64,000 nt of DNA from Bettongia penicillata ogilbyi (lineage: Eukaryota > Chordata > Mammalia > Diprotodontia > Potoroidae). The first letter of the stretch is position 1; every line of letters begins with the position of its first letter. Location: positions 3,874,501-3,938,500 of the forward strand of contig JAJHZJ010000694.1 in the NCBI GenBank assembly GCA_023548195.1, written 5' to 3'. Below are positions 32,156 to 45,004 of this stretch, piece by piece. The notes under the pieces are model-generated. The model had not been told where the DNA came from and did no database searches. It saw nothing but the letters and a program-made list of their open reading frames with translations. A program made the translations under genes and the position numbers.

Positions 32156-33854
32156 ATTAAATGGTCTGCTTTATTTAGTAACTTTTTGTATATAAATCTA
32201 AGTCTCTTTCTTGTATAGTAATTTGTTCACAAGGTTCATCAATTTGTCTTAAGACCACATGTAACCTGCCTATCTATTGTAAAGATTAATTTGCTTAGTG
32301 TCTAGCTTTGGATTCCCTATAGTTCAAAACAATTTCTCAAAATGTCTAAAACCTGTGCTAAAATTACTATTAGACACTAGGTGAATCTGAATCCGTAAAC
32401 TAAATTAAATCTTAGATTTTAATTAATGGTAGTAATTTCCCCCCCTAGAGTTGAAACTAATTCAGTCTATCCAGGATTATGTATCTCTCTGAAGTTCACT
32501 TCTTTTTTGTGGTCATTTCTGTCTTTGCTCCTACAATGACATATTACAGTTACAACATCATAATTCTTTTTGAATTATGATGCAGTAATGTACTACTTTG
32601 AATATTACTCTTTATAAGAAGACTTGTCTGATTCATAGCCATATTGCTTAAAGGAACTAGGAACCAAGGATTTTTATATTGGAAATCAGATGAGAAGTAG
32701 GGAGAAATATAGGAGGGCTGCCATGATGAGAAAGAGTTGCTCTACCTGGTCCCTGAGGACAGAAGTAAGAGCAGTGACCAGAAAGTTGCAGACTAGAAGT
32801 TTCCAGGTATGAAATAGGCTGCCTTGGGGGGAAATGGGAAGACTCCTCACTGAAAGTCTTGTACCATTAGTGCACTACCACTTTACAGAGATATTGTAGA
32901 AAGGACTCCTGCCTGTGTGTGGGTTGGATTAGACAGTGATTGAGAAATTTTATATGTCTTGAAAACCATGATTCTGTTGATGGAATTTCTGACTTCAAAG
33001 TGAGAACTAGTTGACTTGAAATCCAGTATTCTAAACATGTAACACATCATCGTATGGTAACATCAGTTTAGAAAGGGTTAAGGAAAAGGATAGTCCAAGT
33101 CTTTCAAGATTTCATTTGATACATCTTACAAGAAGCAAAGATATGACAACAAGGCTATGTCCCAAAGCCATTCTTGTGATAATTTTCAAATTACAGTCTT
33201 ATAGTCAGTCCCCAAATGCCATATATCAGTGTGCAGTAATTCCTTTAAATGCTGCAAAGTAGATCTGAGCCAGGCAGTTCAAATACAATTCAAGAACACT
33301 GATAAAACTGTGGATTAACCATTAAATTGTGTGAAGTCTTCAGATACTAATAAAAAGAAAGAAAACAACTCTCAAAGAGCTGTAAAATAGAAGTTAGGTT
33401 TAAATGGCTTTTATTTTCCTGAGTTTTGATTCATTCTCCTTCTTTATTTTCTCCTAATTAAAGTTTGTAGGGTATTTTAGAAAAACTGTTTAACAGTGTA
33501 AAACTGTTTTCATATAATGCTCATAGGAATTGACAACTTTTTCACACCCAAGTGGGCAGCAATTTTCCAGAAACTGAAGTATCTATATCTTTTTTAAATC
33601 CTTGTATTTATTTCTGGTTTCCTTGCTTGGTGCAGGAGAATTGTTTAATTTTTATTCAGCAGCTATGCTTTTGTACCGTGCACCAAATGCTTCTTAAGTG
33701 ATATTGAAATAATTCATCCATTTCCTGAAATAAGCAAACTCAATTCTAATTTTGATTCACCTTAAACTGAACTCTCTTTTACCTATCAATTGTATTTGTG
33801 TGTTTATTCATTCAACAAATATTAATTATCTACTGTGATTACCTCCCATGAAAA
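32156..33854. other. Gene-free DNA with a CR1/L3-type 3' end
   Basis: Mostly unrecognised. About 32805-32960 (plus strand) matches the 3' end of a CR1/L3-type LINE: 'aataggctgccttgggg', then 'gttggattagacagtgattg' in the order of that family. Confidence 0.5.
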
Positions 33855-34015
33855 GGCAGTGTGGTTAATTGGAATGAACACTGGATTTAGAGACATAAGA
33901 CCTGGGTTCAAATTCCTATTCTGACATTTGACTGTATAATTCTGAGTTATCCACTTTTAAAATGAGAAGTTCATATTGATGGCCTCTAAAACTCCTTCCA
34001 TTTCTAAATTTGTAA
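33855..34015 (+). mobile_element. MIR/THER-type SINE
   Basis: tRNA-related head ('gcagtgtggttaattgga', 'acctgggttcaaattcc') and a tail resembling the therian form ('cctccaaaactccttccatt'-like). Moderately diverged; no duplication noted. Confidence 0.7.
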
Positions 34016-36044
34016 TTTCCCACATATTGCTGTACTATATCTACACACCAAGATGGTCTTACCATTAGCTTATCCATCAATCTGAACTAATCTGTCTCTA
34101 AAATACTGAAATCTGAAATTCTTCCAAGAGACCACCATGAGTCAGATCTTTTTGATAACAACTGTGTTTTGGTATTCCTTTCCTCCCTACCAGAACTTGA
34201 TCATAGTATCATAAGGTCAAGAATATGATAGAAAAAGAAATATGGAATACTTGTTAAATATTATATATGTATGTGTGTGATAATATACTAAGAACAAGGG
34301 ATTTAAATCAAAGCATATTAGAAAGTCCTTATCTTCAATAACCTTGCATTCTAATGGAATAATTAGGAAACTGAGTCTTCAAGATATATGTGCAGTGTCT
34401 TGGCTAAAGATGTTATCATGTCTATTGTGGCTAGGAAATATGAAAAATAAGACAAACCTGACCTATCAAAGCTCAGGGAAGATATACGATTACTGAGATA
34501 GTAATAGAAGCACAACATATTTTTGTCTAATTCCATTTTGTTTGATAAAGCCCTGAATGAAGTCATTAGCCATCAACTGGAAATGTTAATATAATCCAAG
34601 GTCTCAAATTTTCTTTCCATTTTTAGGATCTTTCTATGTAAGTGGGAATTTATCTATAAATATCTACACATCTGTGTAAAATCTCATCCAGAATTTATTT
34701 TACAAGTTCTTGTACATAATTAAAACATTTAGAATAGGTGTATGCGTTCCCTATTTGCAGTGTACTTATAGATACCATTAAACTCTGTTCTTCTAAAAAT
34801 AGTATTGTTTCCATAGTAACTAATGTATTTCAAAGTGAACATGAACATTTGAGTAACTCAAGTGGTGCTCAAAATAACCCTCTTGAACTACACCTTAAAA
34901 ATAATATAGACTGCTTAAAAAAATAACAAAGAGGATTTTTCTTTTTAATGGCCATCCATCTGTGCAATTGTTGTTTACCCTTTGGTTAAAAGATGTTAAT
35001 GAGGGAAGGGGTCACTATGTATTGTTAAATAGTTTTATGAGAAGGTGAAGATGATTTCAACTTCATGGGATCAGCACAATCACAGGGACAGTTGCATTGT
35101 TGAAGGCTCATTGAATTGGATATAGAGTTGGCATCTAGGTTTGGCTACGTTGCTCCTTACTCCAAATAGGGAAGAGCTGCCTTTATATAAAGTAGTTTTG
35201 AGAGTGTCTTCCCTCCTGCTGGAAACCACTCAACTGGAACATGCCTCCCAGGAATCATTGACTTAGTCTCTTCTCTGGCTAGATGCAATCCGAATAAAAA
35301 TCCTCTGGCAATTTCCTACACTAAAATCCATTAAAAGTTCAGTTATCATGGACTTGGGAGCAATGTTTTCAGGGTTATAGAAGTCATTTGGAGATAGGTA
35401 AAATGGCAATTATAAACAGTGACTTCTTTGGACAAAGACTTGTTTCCATTAGTATTTTCCAGGATTCAAAGCAAGGACTGGATCAGTCTTATTTGACATT
35501 AATAAATGATCGAGACAAGAAAAATTTAATAAAATCTTCAAATTTAAGGTAATAAAGACAGAGGGCCATAGAGGTAGAGCTAGAATGATTTAAGAAGCTA
35601 TCTAGTTGAGTGGTTCATTTTTGAGAGTGTCATGGACCCTATTGGCAGTGTAGTGAAATGTATAGGTCCTTTCTCAAAATGGTATTTGGTTGCATGCATT
35701 AATAATTGAAAGAAATGCTAAAATGAGTGAAAATGAAGATAGGCCAGCACTCATTCTAATACATCATATTGCCAAGGTTGAGGTTAAGTAATTTGCCCAG
35801 GATTACATAGCTAGTAAGTTTCTGTGGCATTAATATCTTTTAGGAATTTGAAGAATTAAAGCATAGATCTTAATATAAAAACCCAAACTTTGGGCACATA
35901 GATACTCTATGAAGAAAAAGGTTACCTTTTTCTTAGTGGCATTAAATTCCATTTGCCCTCAATCTATAATATTCCTCTAAATATATTGGAGGGGTAAAGA
36001 AATATTTAAATACTCTTGTATCACTTCATTCACTGAACTATAAA
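34016..36044. other. Gene-free DNA, mostly unique
   Basis: No gene recognised. A short piece of reversed SINE core ('ttgcccaggattacatagct') lies at about 35785-35830. The stretch 34580-35060 is free of recognisable repeats and contains a near-palindromic X-box-like motif at 34807-34820. Confidence 0.55.
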
Positions 36045-36305
36045 TTTTCAGAGTTCATGGGTATCTCACCTGGTCTAACACATATCTAAGTAGAATGTAT
36101 TTCATCATATTCTGGCAAGTAGAAAGCAGATCTCAAGTAATAGGGCCCTTGCTATCTCCTAGACAGCTTATTTTCACTTTTGAATAACTCTAATTGTAAG
36201 GAAACTTTTCCTTGTATTGCCAGTCTGCCTCTCTATAATTTTAACTGCCTCTATAACTTTAACCTGTTGCTACCGAGTCTTTCTTACGTTGGGAGAAAAC
36301 AAGTT
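36045..36305 (-). mobile_element. CR1/L3-type LINE 3' end
   Basis: Antisense order of motifs typical of the mammalian CR1/L3 tail: 'cagcttattttcacttttg' / 'taactctaattgtaagga' / 'gcctctctataattttaac'. Old and diverged. Confidence 0.6.
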
Positions 36306-36499
36306 CACTGTCAGAGGTTATCCATTCAAGAGAATTCTGACTCCCCTCTCTCACTCCTCCCATGTGGCAGAAGCAAGAAATGCATTGGTTTGTGGAGATA
36401 AAAGAAACTGCCAGTTTGTTTGCAATCCAGAATGTAGTGTGGGGAGCAATGTGAAATAAGTTTGGAACAACAGGTTAAAACAAGAATATAAAGAAATTT

Positions 36500-36725
36500 A
36501 AATGTCCAGAGAGCTTTGTATCTCCTCTTAGAGGAAGAAGGGAGTCACTGAAACTTGTTGAGAAGGGGAGTGACATAGTCAGATGTGTTTTAGGAATATC
36601 AATTTAGTATCTGTCTGAAGATCATAGAGGAGAAGGGAGAGACTGGAAACAGGGAGAAATTACTACAATCATCCAAGGGAAAAGTCATGAGGGTGTGAAC
36701 TAATGTCGAGTCTAGAGTGGGATTC
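36500..36725 (+). repeat. Ancient mammalian interspersed repeat, family not named
   Basis: The order 'gggagtcactgaaacttgtt...gagtgacatagtcag...ttaggaatatcaatt...agactggaaacagggaga' matches a repeat common in mammals ('ggagccactg...gtgacatg.tcag...'). I cannot assign its family name with confidence. Confidence 0.55.
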
Positions 36726-37341
36726 TGGAGATGCAGGTGTCATTCTTGCTTTTGCTATGTAGAGCTGGAACAGCTAATCTTTAGTGGTTTCTTTGATTAA
36801 TGACCCATTTCAATGAATAAAAGCTCTGTCCCCAAGTCAGGTTATAGCTAAACCATCTGACATAGCCTATGTCTCAGGCAACTAGGGATAGCAAAACATG
36901 TTTTCTTCAGTGGTTTTTCCCATAAGGAATACATATTGCATGCTAGTTCATGATGGGCAGATGAGAGGGGGAAATCTTTGATATTACCAGGTTATTCTTA
37001 ATTTTGTGTTGTTATTGTGTTTGCCTTGGGCCAACCTTCATGATTGTTCTTGGTTGTTTGTTTGTAAGCGATATAGTCACCCCAACTCATCATCTACTTA
37101 TGAATAAGAGCATATAGTGAATAAAACCTAGCCAGGAAATGTTTTAATTTCCTCATTTATGTACCTATTTAAATACCATGTCTGGGTATTTTCTTGAAGA
37201 ACATTTTTACAATATATAAAATTAGGTTAAAATGAGTATCCAGTGAAGCTCTAAGGTCATGTAGTCCCCAAAATGAAACACACAGCCTTTGGGGGTTATG
37301 TGGATATACAGAGAGACCTTTAACCTTTAAATCTATAGTAT
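36726..37341. other. Gene-free unique DNA
   Basis: Nothing recognised. Confidence 0.5.
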
Positions 37342-37515
37342 CATAGATTGGAGGAAACCTCAGAGGCCATCTAGCCTAATATTCTTATTTTATGGATTTG
37401 GAAACTGAGGCCTGAGAGCTTAAGTGATTTGCTTAAAATCTCACAGACAGAGAATGAGGATTTGGACCCACGCTACCAGACTAAAAGTCCAATACTGTTT
37501 CCGTGTACCAGGCAA
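37342..37515 (-). mobile_element. MIR/THER-like SINE
   Basis: Reverse-complement core: 'gagaggccatctagcc'-type start, 'ggaaactgaggcctgagag', 'tcacagacagagaatgagg'. Orientation minus. Confidence 0.65.
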
Positions 37516-39354
37516 CCTTCTATGATGGTGAGGAGACACAATGAACTGATTGCATTTATTTGTAGTCATACATAGGTGTGTACATGTATACATAAGTCTT
37601 GGGGCTAACAGCAGAGGGTCTGAAGGTTGGAAGCATTTTCAGTGATCTTTCAATAGGCCCTCCACTGTCAATATGCCACAGAATGAGTACACAGAGTAAC
37701 ACCAAAAAATGGCATGGCTGCCACTTGGATAATTAAGAGAAAAAGAGAAAGAAGGAAAACCAAGAGGCTCATGAACATTCAAAGAAACAAATAAAATGAT
37801 TGGTCTAAAGGCCAAACTGCACCATAAACAGTGTCATACTGAGAAGATTCCGATGAAAATAGACAATCAAGATGCATGAAAAGAGAAATATGAAAGAAAA
37901 AAATGATGAAAAGAACTACTCAAGGAGCAGAACCTGCATATCTGCTGGACAGAGAGGGACCATCCCCAGTCCTTTCCAACATGATTAAACAGAAATGAAA
38001 AAGAAAGTTGGTAAATGGGAAATGTCCTTGCCAAAACTTCATATCCAGGGAGAAACAGAAGTGTTAAATGTTATTTGTATAGGAAAGAGAAAGAAGAAAA
38101 CTTGGAAGAGAATGGTTGCTAAAGTCTGCTTTACTGGGGATGGCTTTACTTGAAAACCAGTGAAATGTGAAAGCTAGATTAAGCCAATGGGTTTACTTCT
38201 TAAGAAGGCTCATGTAACTCATCCACAACTTAAAGCCACTTTTTGCCTCCCCATCCTTGGTGTGAAGAATCCCTCCTTCCCACTATCTACAAAGTCATGA
38301 AGTGAATGTGGATGAGCTGTGCCTTGTGACACAATGAGGCAACATTATCTGGGTAAAATATCCACAGGTTACCCACAATCTGGAAAATGATGGATACAGG
38401 AATGCTGTCTTGCTCATTTGATTGGCTGATTGAATGAAATTCTTCATCTCTGATAATTACTAAAGATTCTACAATATATTGAGAAAACCACAACAGTTAC
38501 TACATTGAGCCATCACAAAATACCCCAAAGACCCAGTTCTACACATTAGCTGTTTTGATTCAAGATTAACTTGGAAAAGAGACGAGACACTATTTTCTGT
38601 TCTTTTATGAGACTTTTTCCCATTTTGGAGTGGCAATAAAAAAAGCTTGTAGCTAAAAAAAAAGTCTTGGTACTTTTTTTTGCACAGGCTGACACATCAA
38701 CTCCTTATCCACGTCCCCAGTTGTTCATGAGTCCTCCAAATACAATGGTCCTAGTGAAAGATAATTACTCTGATTCCATTAATAAGTTCTCAATCATATG
38801 TGTAAACATTCTTCAAGTAGGCTCTGCCATGAGGGGAGATTCACGAAAGGAGACTTAAGTCTGATCCTGGTATAATTCTTATGCATTAAAAAAAGAATAA
38901 AGGGATACTCTCTTAAAATTTTGTCAAGGACAATGGGAAGAATCTAAATGTACACTGCTATTTTTTTGTTAGGGCCCAACTTTATGAAGTTGGAAATATT
39001 TGTTATTTATATGAATAAAATCATTAATCCTATGTTATATGAACAATCTATAGTTCCCCTCTCCATTAAAATAACTTCTACCTCTTGCCATTTGCCTTAT
39101 TAAGCAAACCTTGCAAGAACTGTGAAATAGTTCCTCCCCCCACTTCCAAGTAAATTCTATCGATTTTATGCATACAATTCTGGAATGTCCTTTTCCCTAA
39201 AGATCCAGAATTTGTCAGTTTTGACCACTCAGTCTACAGCTGAAGAATTATGAACCTGACTCTGACTCCTTAGCATTGCCATGTGCTGTCAAGTGCTCCT
39301 GTAGGTCCTGTATACTCAGAAAGAAAATGGAATGATTTTAGAAATCAGACTTCC
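37516..39354. other. Gene-free unique DNA
   Basis: No gene or repeat recognised. Short ORFs (38287-38493, 38667-38858) carry no recognisable domain. Confidence 0.55.
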
Positions 39355-39795
39355 TGACTTCTCACAGTTCCCATACCTTTGTGCCTTTGCACTGGCTGGT
39401 GCCCGTGCCTGGAATTCACTTCCTTCTTACCTCTATTTTGTAGAGTTCTCAGTTTCCTTCTAGGCTTAGCTCATCTGCTAGTTTCTGTATAAGTTACCTT
39501 TCCTGAACCTTCCAGTGTTATTTCCTCCTCCCTCCTATCAACCTATATCTATTTTGCATATGCTTTTACAAGATGGTCCAAAAGTCTTAATACACTTTGC
39601 TTAATAACCAAAGACTTAATAGGTTAAAATGCACTATGATTTTTGGGGAACCCTATCTATAAACATGTTTTCCCTGGATGACTGTTAATTGCTTGAGGCC
39701 AAGGGTTAATACCACTTTTGTTTAGGTATCCTCAGTGTCTAACACATTATCTCATACTTGGAAGGTCCTTAATAAGTGCTTTTTAATTGAAAGTA
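39355..39795 (+). mobile_element. L2 LINE 3' end
   Basis: Shows the L2 signatures 'gtgcctttgcactggctgg' and 'cctggaattcacttcc', then 'tgaggccaagggttaatacc' and a terminal 'cttaataagtgcttttta'. It is interrupted by an 85-bp mariner-like MITE at 39569-39653. Confidence 0.75.
39569..39653. mobile_element. Mariner-like MITE, 85 bp, TA duplication, inside L2
   Basis: Inverted ends: CAAGATGGTCCAAAAGTCTT at the left and, reversed, GGGTTCCCCAAAAATCATAG at the right. TA dinucleotides at 39567-39568 and 39654-39655 fit the mariner/Tc1 target duplication. L2 sequence flows on across the insertion ('tatgctttta' to 'tctataaaca'). Too short to encode anything. Confidence 0.6.
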
Positions 39796-41035
39796 TTTTT
39801 TAAAAGACATTTATCTTCCCTTAGAAAAAGCACTGATTAAGCAGATGTAACCGATCAATAATGTTGGAGTATAAAAAAAATCCCCCCATCGATGTCCAAG
39901 CCCCTCATTCCACTGGCACATGACTTTCCTAGGGAGACTAGGCACAGCTGATAGAAATTAGTGCAGTCTGAGACTAGCCCTGAAGTCTCCCGATAAGCCT
40001 TTGTCTTACCAAATACAATACAGGACAAAATTCTTCAGAATTTGGGCTTATATTGCTGTTAGTTATATAGAAACAGGAGTTTCTGCTGGAATGTGAAGGC
40101 ATGATTATAAAGAAAGAATTTTGCAACAAAGAGTGCCTTGGTTGCAGTTGATGAGCTGAATTCCACATCAAGACAGGAAAGAGGATCATCCATTTTTGTT
40201 TTTTTCCTCTAAACCTAGTTAATCATAAAGCGTATGGAAAATGTTATCTTACAGAAGATTCAGTCATAACTCTGTAGCCTACTCTATGCTCTTGTAGAAG
40301 GAACTTCAATAGGATTAAACATATAATATCAGAGGCAAAGGGGACCTTTTAAGTCATAGGCTCATGGATATAGAGCTGGAAGGGAGCTCAGAGTTCATCT
40401 AGCCTTACTTCATCATTTTCCCCGCATTTTCACTTTAAGAAAATGAGACCTTGGTTCTGAATCTACTTATATATGGAGATGGTCCAGAGATATGCTAAAA
40501 TGGGTAGAAGATAATTTCAAATGTATAGCACTTCAGTACTTAGGATTTTCCTTATAATGAGTCCATGAGCTAGCCAGTAGCCTAGTTCAGGCCCTTGTCA
40601 GTCATTAAGTGGTCAATAAATAATTATTGATCACTAGTAAGGTGCCAGACACTGGGCTAAGCACTGGGGAATACAAAGAAAGGTAAAAGTCTTTGCTTTC
40701 AAGCAGTTTACAATCTAATGGATTATCGTGTAGACTAAAAACTAGAATATATATGTATATATATATACATATATACTAAAAAGTCTATATTATCATCTTA
40801 CTTTTTACAGTTGAAGAGGGAAAAAAAGGAATGAAAACTGATTGAATACAACTGAAACATATAAGACAACCAAAGAATTAGACTCTTTAATAATAAAGAT
40901 TAAGTGAAAAATTGTATAAAACATTTTTATTTTGTAAAAACAGTTAAAATAATTTGTACTTAAAATCCCAAGGCCACTTCTGTTAAACTAAATGCACTAA
41001 ATAAATTCAACATAAACTTTTTGTAATTCTAGCGC
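39796..41035. other. Gene-free DNA with SINE remnants
   Basis: A minus-strand MIR-like remnant lies at about 40355-40450 ('ggatatagagctggaaggga'). A plus-strand old repeat ('gtgccagacactgggctaag') lies at about 40590-40735. A TA-rich alternating microsatellite lies at about 40747-40778. Confidence 0.55.
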
Positions 41036-41605
41036 CCTAACTCCAAAGTACATATAATACTACCTCCGGTGTCTTTTCTCTTCACTCCATCCTCCATACA
41101 GTTGCCAAAGTGGTTTTCCCAAAGTGTAGGGCTGACTATGACGGATTCTCCCACCGATCACATTCTGGTTTTTCCTCTCAATTGCTTCTAGTATGGCTAT
41201 TTAGCTTTGAAATCCTTTCAAGACCAGAATCCCACCCCACCATTCTAGGCTTATTATATATTGCTTTCTTTTTGTAGAACAAACTGACCATTTTTGCTTT
41301 TCCTAATCCATGATAATCCATGTCCTGTTTTTCATTTTTCCACTGCAAATTTGGAATGCATTCTCACCTCATATTTGACTCCAGAATCCTTTGTTTTCTT
41401 CAAAACTCTCCTCAGACAACATCTTTGACATGAAACCTTTCTCCTTGGTGCCAGTGCCTTTGCCATAAATTTAATGTGTATGTATTTAAAATATATTTGT
41501 GTTCTATAAGTAGAAGCAGTCTCTTGAGGGCAAGGACTGTTTCATTTGGTCTTTGTATCCATGATGCCTAATATCATGCCAGGGACATAGGGATGACTTT
41601 TTCAT
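41036..41605 (+). mobile_element. L2 LINE 3' end
   Basis: Ordered L2 motifs: 'ccatcctccatacagttgcc', 'aaagtggttttcccaaag', 'ttctaggcttattatata', 'cttgagggcaaggactgttt' and 'gtatccatgatgcctaata'. Diverged; 5'-truncated. Confidence 0.8.
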
Positions 41606-44574
41606 TGATAGACTGAAGTATTTTGATCATTCTTATTGCATAGTTCAAGAAATTGAGACTCAGAGATGTCAAGTGGCTTATATTTGGTTATACACACAGG
41701 GAGTTCAGAGTCAGTATTTAAACTCACAGTTAAGATTCTAGTGCTACCATGTGGCCTGGAAGTAAATTATGTGGAATACATCCAGCAATTATTCCTTAAC
41801 CTAAGGAAAGTGCAATTTCTGCTATACACATTATTTCCTTTCCATTAACTAAGTCACAGACCGGGCATTGACAACTCCCCTTCCCTTCCCAATCTAACCA
41901 TCAAAAATTCTCTCAGAAATACTCATTTGCTAGGGATATCACTGTTCTCGATAGGCCAAAGGTTGCCTAGTCCCAAGATTACTATTGTAGGCTTGTTGCC
42001 AAGCCTTTCTCTTTCTCTTGAGTTTCCTTTTCTCCCTGAGAAACTGTTTCTATTTAGTATTACGGAAGCATTACTAGTGATACAAGTGTTGGCTCAACGA
42101 TGCCTTTTATAAACTTTCACTTGTTAAACTTCCTCCAAAAGTAGGAATGAAGCCTTACTTACGGGTATCCAAAACAGGGAGTAAGATCCAAACATAATTC
42201 ACATTGCTATTTAAAATTCTAAATCTACAACATTATTGCACCCATCATACAAAGCATACAATTTATACACAGATAACAATTAGAAAAAATTATTGAGGCT
42301 AAATTAATTTCCGAGTATGTACAATATCAGAATTACACTCTGGTATTTATTGGGTCCCTCAGTATTTTCATCTCCAGAGCTCCTTTGCTCTCAGACATCT
42401 TCACTAAGCATATTTCTATAAATATAAGCCTTGCTCTTCCATAATCTTGCTAAATTCCCTGGATTGATAAGTCAGGTGGGTATTCATGCCAGACATTGAT
42501 TTCTTCATTTGGGCCATCTCCTAGATATCTTATCCTCTCTCTTCCTTGTGAAGTCTATTTAAAACTTTCCATTTTCTTATATACTGTCAGCTGGTTGCAA
42601 TATGTCGCTATAGATCCATAGCTAAGCCCCCATTCCCAACGAGACTCTCAGCATATTGTAACAAAATGCATAATAGTTCTTGTATCTCATTTTAATGTAG
42701 TTTCTCTCTGTGGTAGTGATTTCTACCTGTCTCTAATTCCTTTTACATTTTTCAATATTCATAGAATGTTAACAGCAAGGAACTTGAGGGATTATCTACT
42801 CATTCATTTTATAGGTGAGAAAACTGAGAACCAGAGCAGTATAATGACTTATACAGGGTCACATAGCAAACAAGAAGAAAATCTGGGACTTTATTCCATA
42901 TAATGACTCCAACTCCAGTGATCTTTCTACAATACCACAGACAGAACAAACTTTAAAAAAAATGTTTCCCTGCATTCATAACTTTTTTCAAACTAATTAA
43001 TAAAAAATTAGGCGCATTATTTAATAAAATCCTTTGTTCTAGTATGCAAATGGCAATATAAATGTAACTGGTAGTACTGTATATGTCTTGAGGTCCATTA
43101 GTACTGGGACCATGACATTAATGTTCTTTACAACCTCCCAAGAATTTCTTATGGGATCATATATAAAAGGGGGGGTTAGTAAGTTTTAGCTATTGCTAAA
43201 TGAATGAAATACCACTTTCTTACTTTAACTTCAAAAATGTGTATATTAGAGAAGGGCAAAGTGCAATTCTTTGGTCTCACAAGTCTTATTTCTATTTTAA
43301 ACTACTCAGAAACAGTGTGTTGTGCTTTCATGCTGTCCTCAAAATCCATGGAGTCCTCAACCTCCTCAAGTGGCAAATTATTTTTCTTGTTTTTCAGTAT
43401 TTATTCATAGATGCCTGAAATTATTTTCTAGATCTGGAGGCTAACTGTTCTTCTGCTGTTAATATGTTCCTTGGTGATTTTTCTGCTTATTCTCAAGGTC
43501 TTTGAGTTTTCTTCCTGACATCTTTAGTAATTTTGGTGTCTCATCTCCCCTTGTTTCCCACTGCTTTTGCTTTTCACTATTGCTTACTTTTTGACTGCCT
43601 TCTCTCTGATAGTAGTTTTCCTTAGTAAAATCTAGATTTTCTTAGAACTAGATCTCAAATCATCTCAGTCTCATCCTATACTGGAAAATTCACAGTTCAG
43701 TAGTCTAGGTGTCTACCTTATATGAGTTTTTTGAGGAACCATAACTGACTATGACTGTGAATGATGGACTTTTTCCTCTCTTACTTGGTGGAATGCCATG
43801 TAGCCTCTTCCTCTACCACAGGATCCTGTCTTATTCCATCTTTTTCCTCATTTTTCTAAGGCAGTGCTACCATACTGTTGCTATGGCAGCTTGGGCAAAT
43901 TTCTACATGTTGGATCTCCAAAGTACATAGAGGGGATGAAAGTTAGGCTGTAGGGTTGACCTGTATCCTGAGTCTTTTCCTTTGTGTCTCTTTCCTGCAG
44001 AGCTCTATTGAGCACAGAATGATATTTCCAATACTTGCTATTTGAGTCTTTAGCAAATTTCTGCAGTTTGGATTTTGAATCTCTAGATTCTGGAAAAGAG
44101 GTAATGGGGTCAGGGTATAGGATTGTGTTTGGTTGTAAGCACTGGGTCAGATTACCTAGTGCAGCCTTATTGCCCAGAGTATGTTGAGCAATGGGGGAAG
44201 GGATGCTGAGTGAATACAAGTCAGACATTATTCATGGAGCTTTTATCTTTTTTTGCATTCTTAGTGTTCCAGACCATTTAAACAGTCCAAATTGCTTTAT
44301 TGCTAGTATATAATTTCTATTTTGAAGAGATTTGAGAGGTCATGAGGTTCAAAGACAATATCTAGTCTATCTTTTTGGTCATTTGTATCTTTACTTCAGA
44401 GTGTAACTGATATAATGTTGTAGACATAGATGCACAGCACAAGTTTGTCTTTGTGGCTCAAGCATACCATTTCAATTTCCAGTTTTTATGTTTGTTCCAA
44501 TTAGTTTCCTTCATCCATTTTTGTTTTTACCAAATTCTATTCAATCTTTAAGAACCATTTCAAAGAACCACAAT
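41606..44574. other. Gene-free DNA with two reversed SINEs
   Basis: Minus-strand MIR/THER-like SINEs lie at about 41630-41775 and 42760-42945 ('aggtgagaaaactgagaacc', 'ggtcacatagcaaac'). A 115-codon minus-strand open frame at 43881-44228 has no recognisable motif. Two similar phrases within it ('gcaaatttct(a/g)ca(t/g)') hint at degenerate internal repetition. Confidence 0.5.
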
Positions 44575-44935
44575 ATTTTAGAATTTGAAAAAATCTTAGA
44601 GTTCATCTAGTACTACTTAAACCAGAATCCTCTCTATAAGATCTTTAAGTGATTATTGAGCTTCCACTTGAAGATTTCTGTTGAAAAGCTCACTGTCCTC
44701 CAAGGGAACATCTTTCTATAGTTCAGGTTCACCTTGTCACCAAATTATATAATCAGAGATTTTAAAATTAGAAGGGAACTTCACAGTCATTTAATTCAAT
44801 CCATTATGAAAAAGAAATTCCTACCATTACATACCTGACAAGTGACTACTTAACCTATGCTCAGGGTCTTTCCATGAGGCACCCAATCCCCTAGCTCCCA
44901 AAGATGCATATTCTATTTTGGAGAGATAGAAATAT
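44575..44935 (-). mobile_element. Two adjacent CR1/L3-type 3' ends
   Basis: Copies at about 44578-44740 and 44745-44935 repeat the same antisense order: 'gttcatctag'-type, 'gcttccacttgaag'/'ggtctttccatgagg', then the region before the tail. Both are diverged and lie in tandem on the same strand. Confidence 0.6.
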
Positions 44936-45004
44936 AGGAATTACAAAAAGAAACAAACAAACAACCTGACCCAGGAACTATATAAATAAAATTATAAAAA
45001 ATAC

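Noticed and set aside
43881..44228. 115-codon minus-strand open frame as a possible gene
   Set aside because: No recognisable domain, no splice context, no conservation information. Length is compatible with chance in 64 kb.
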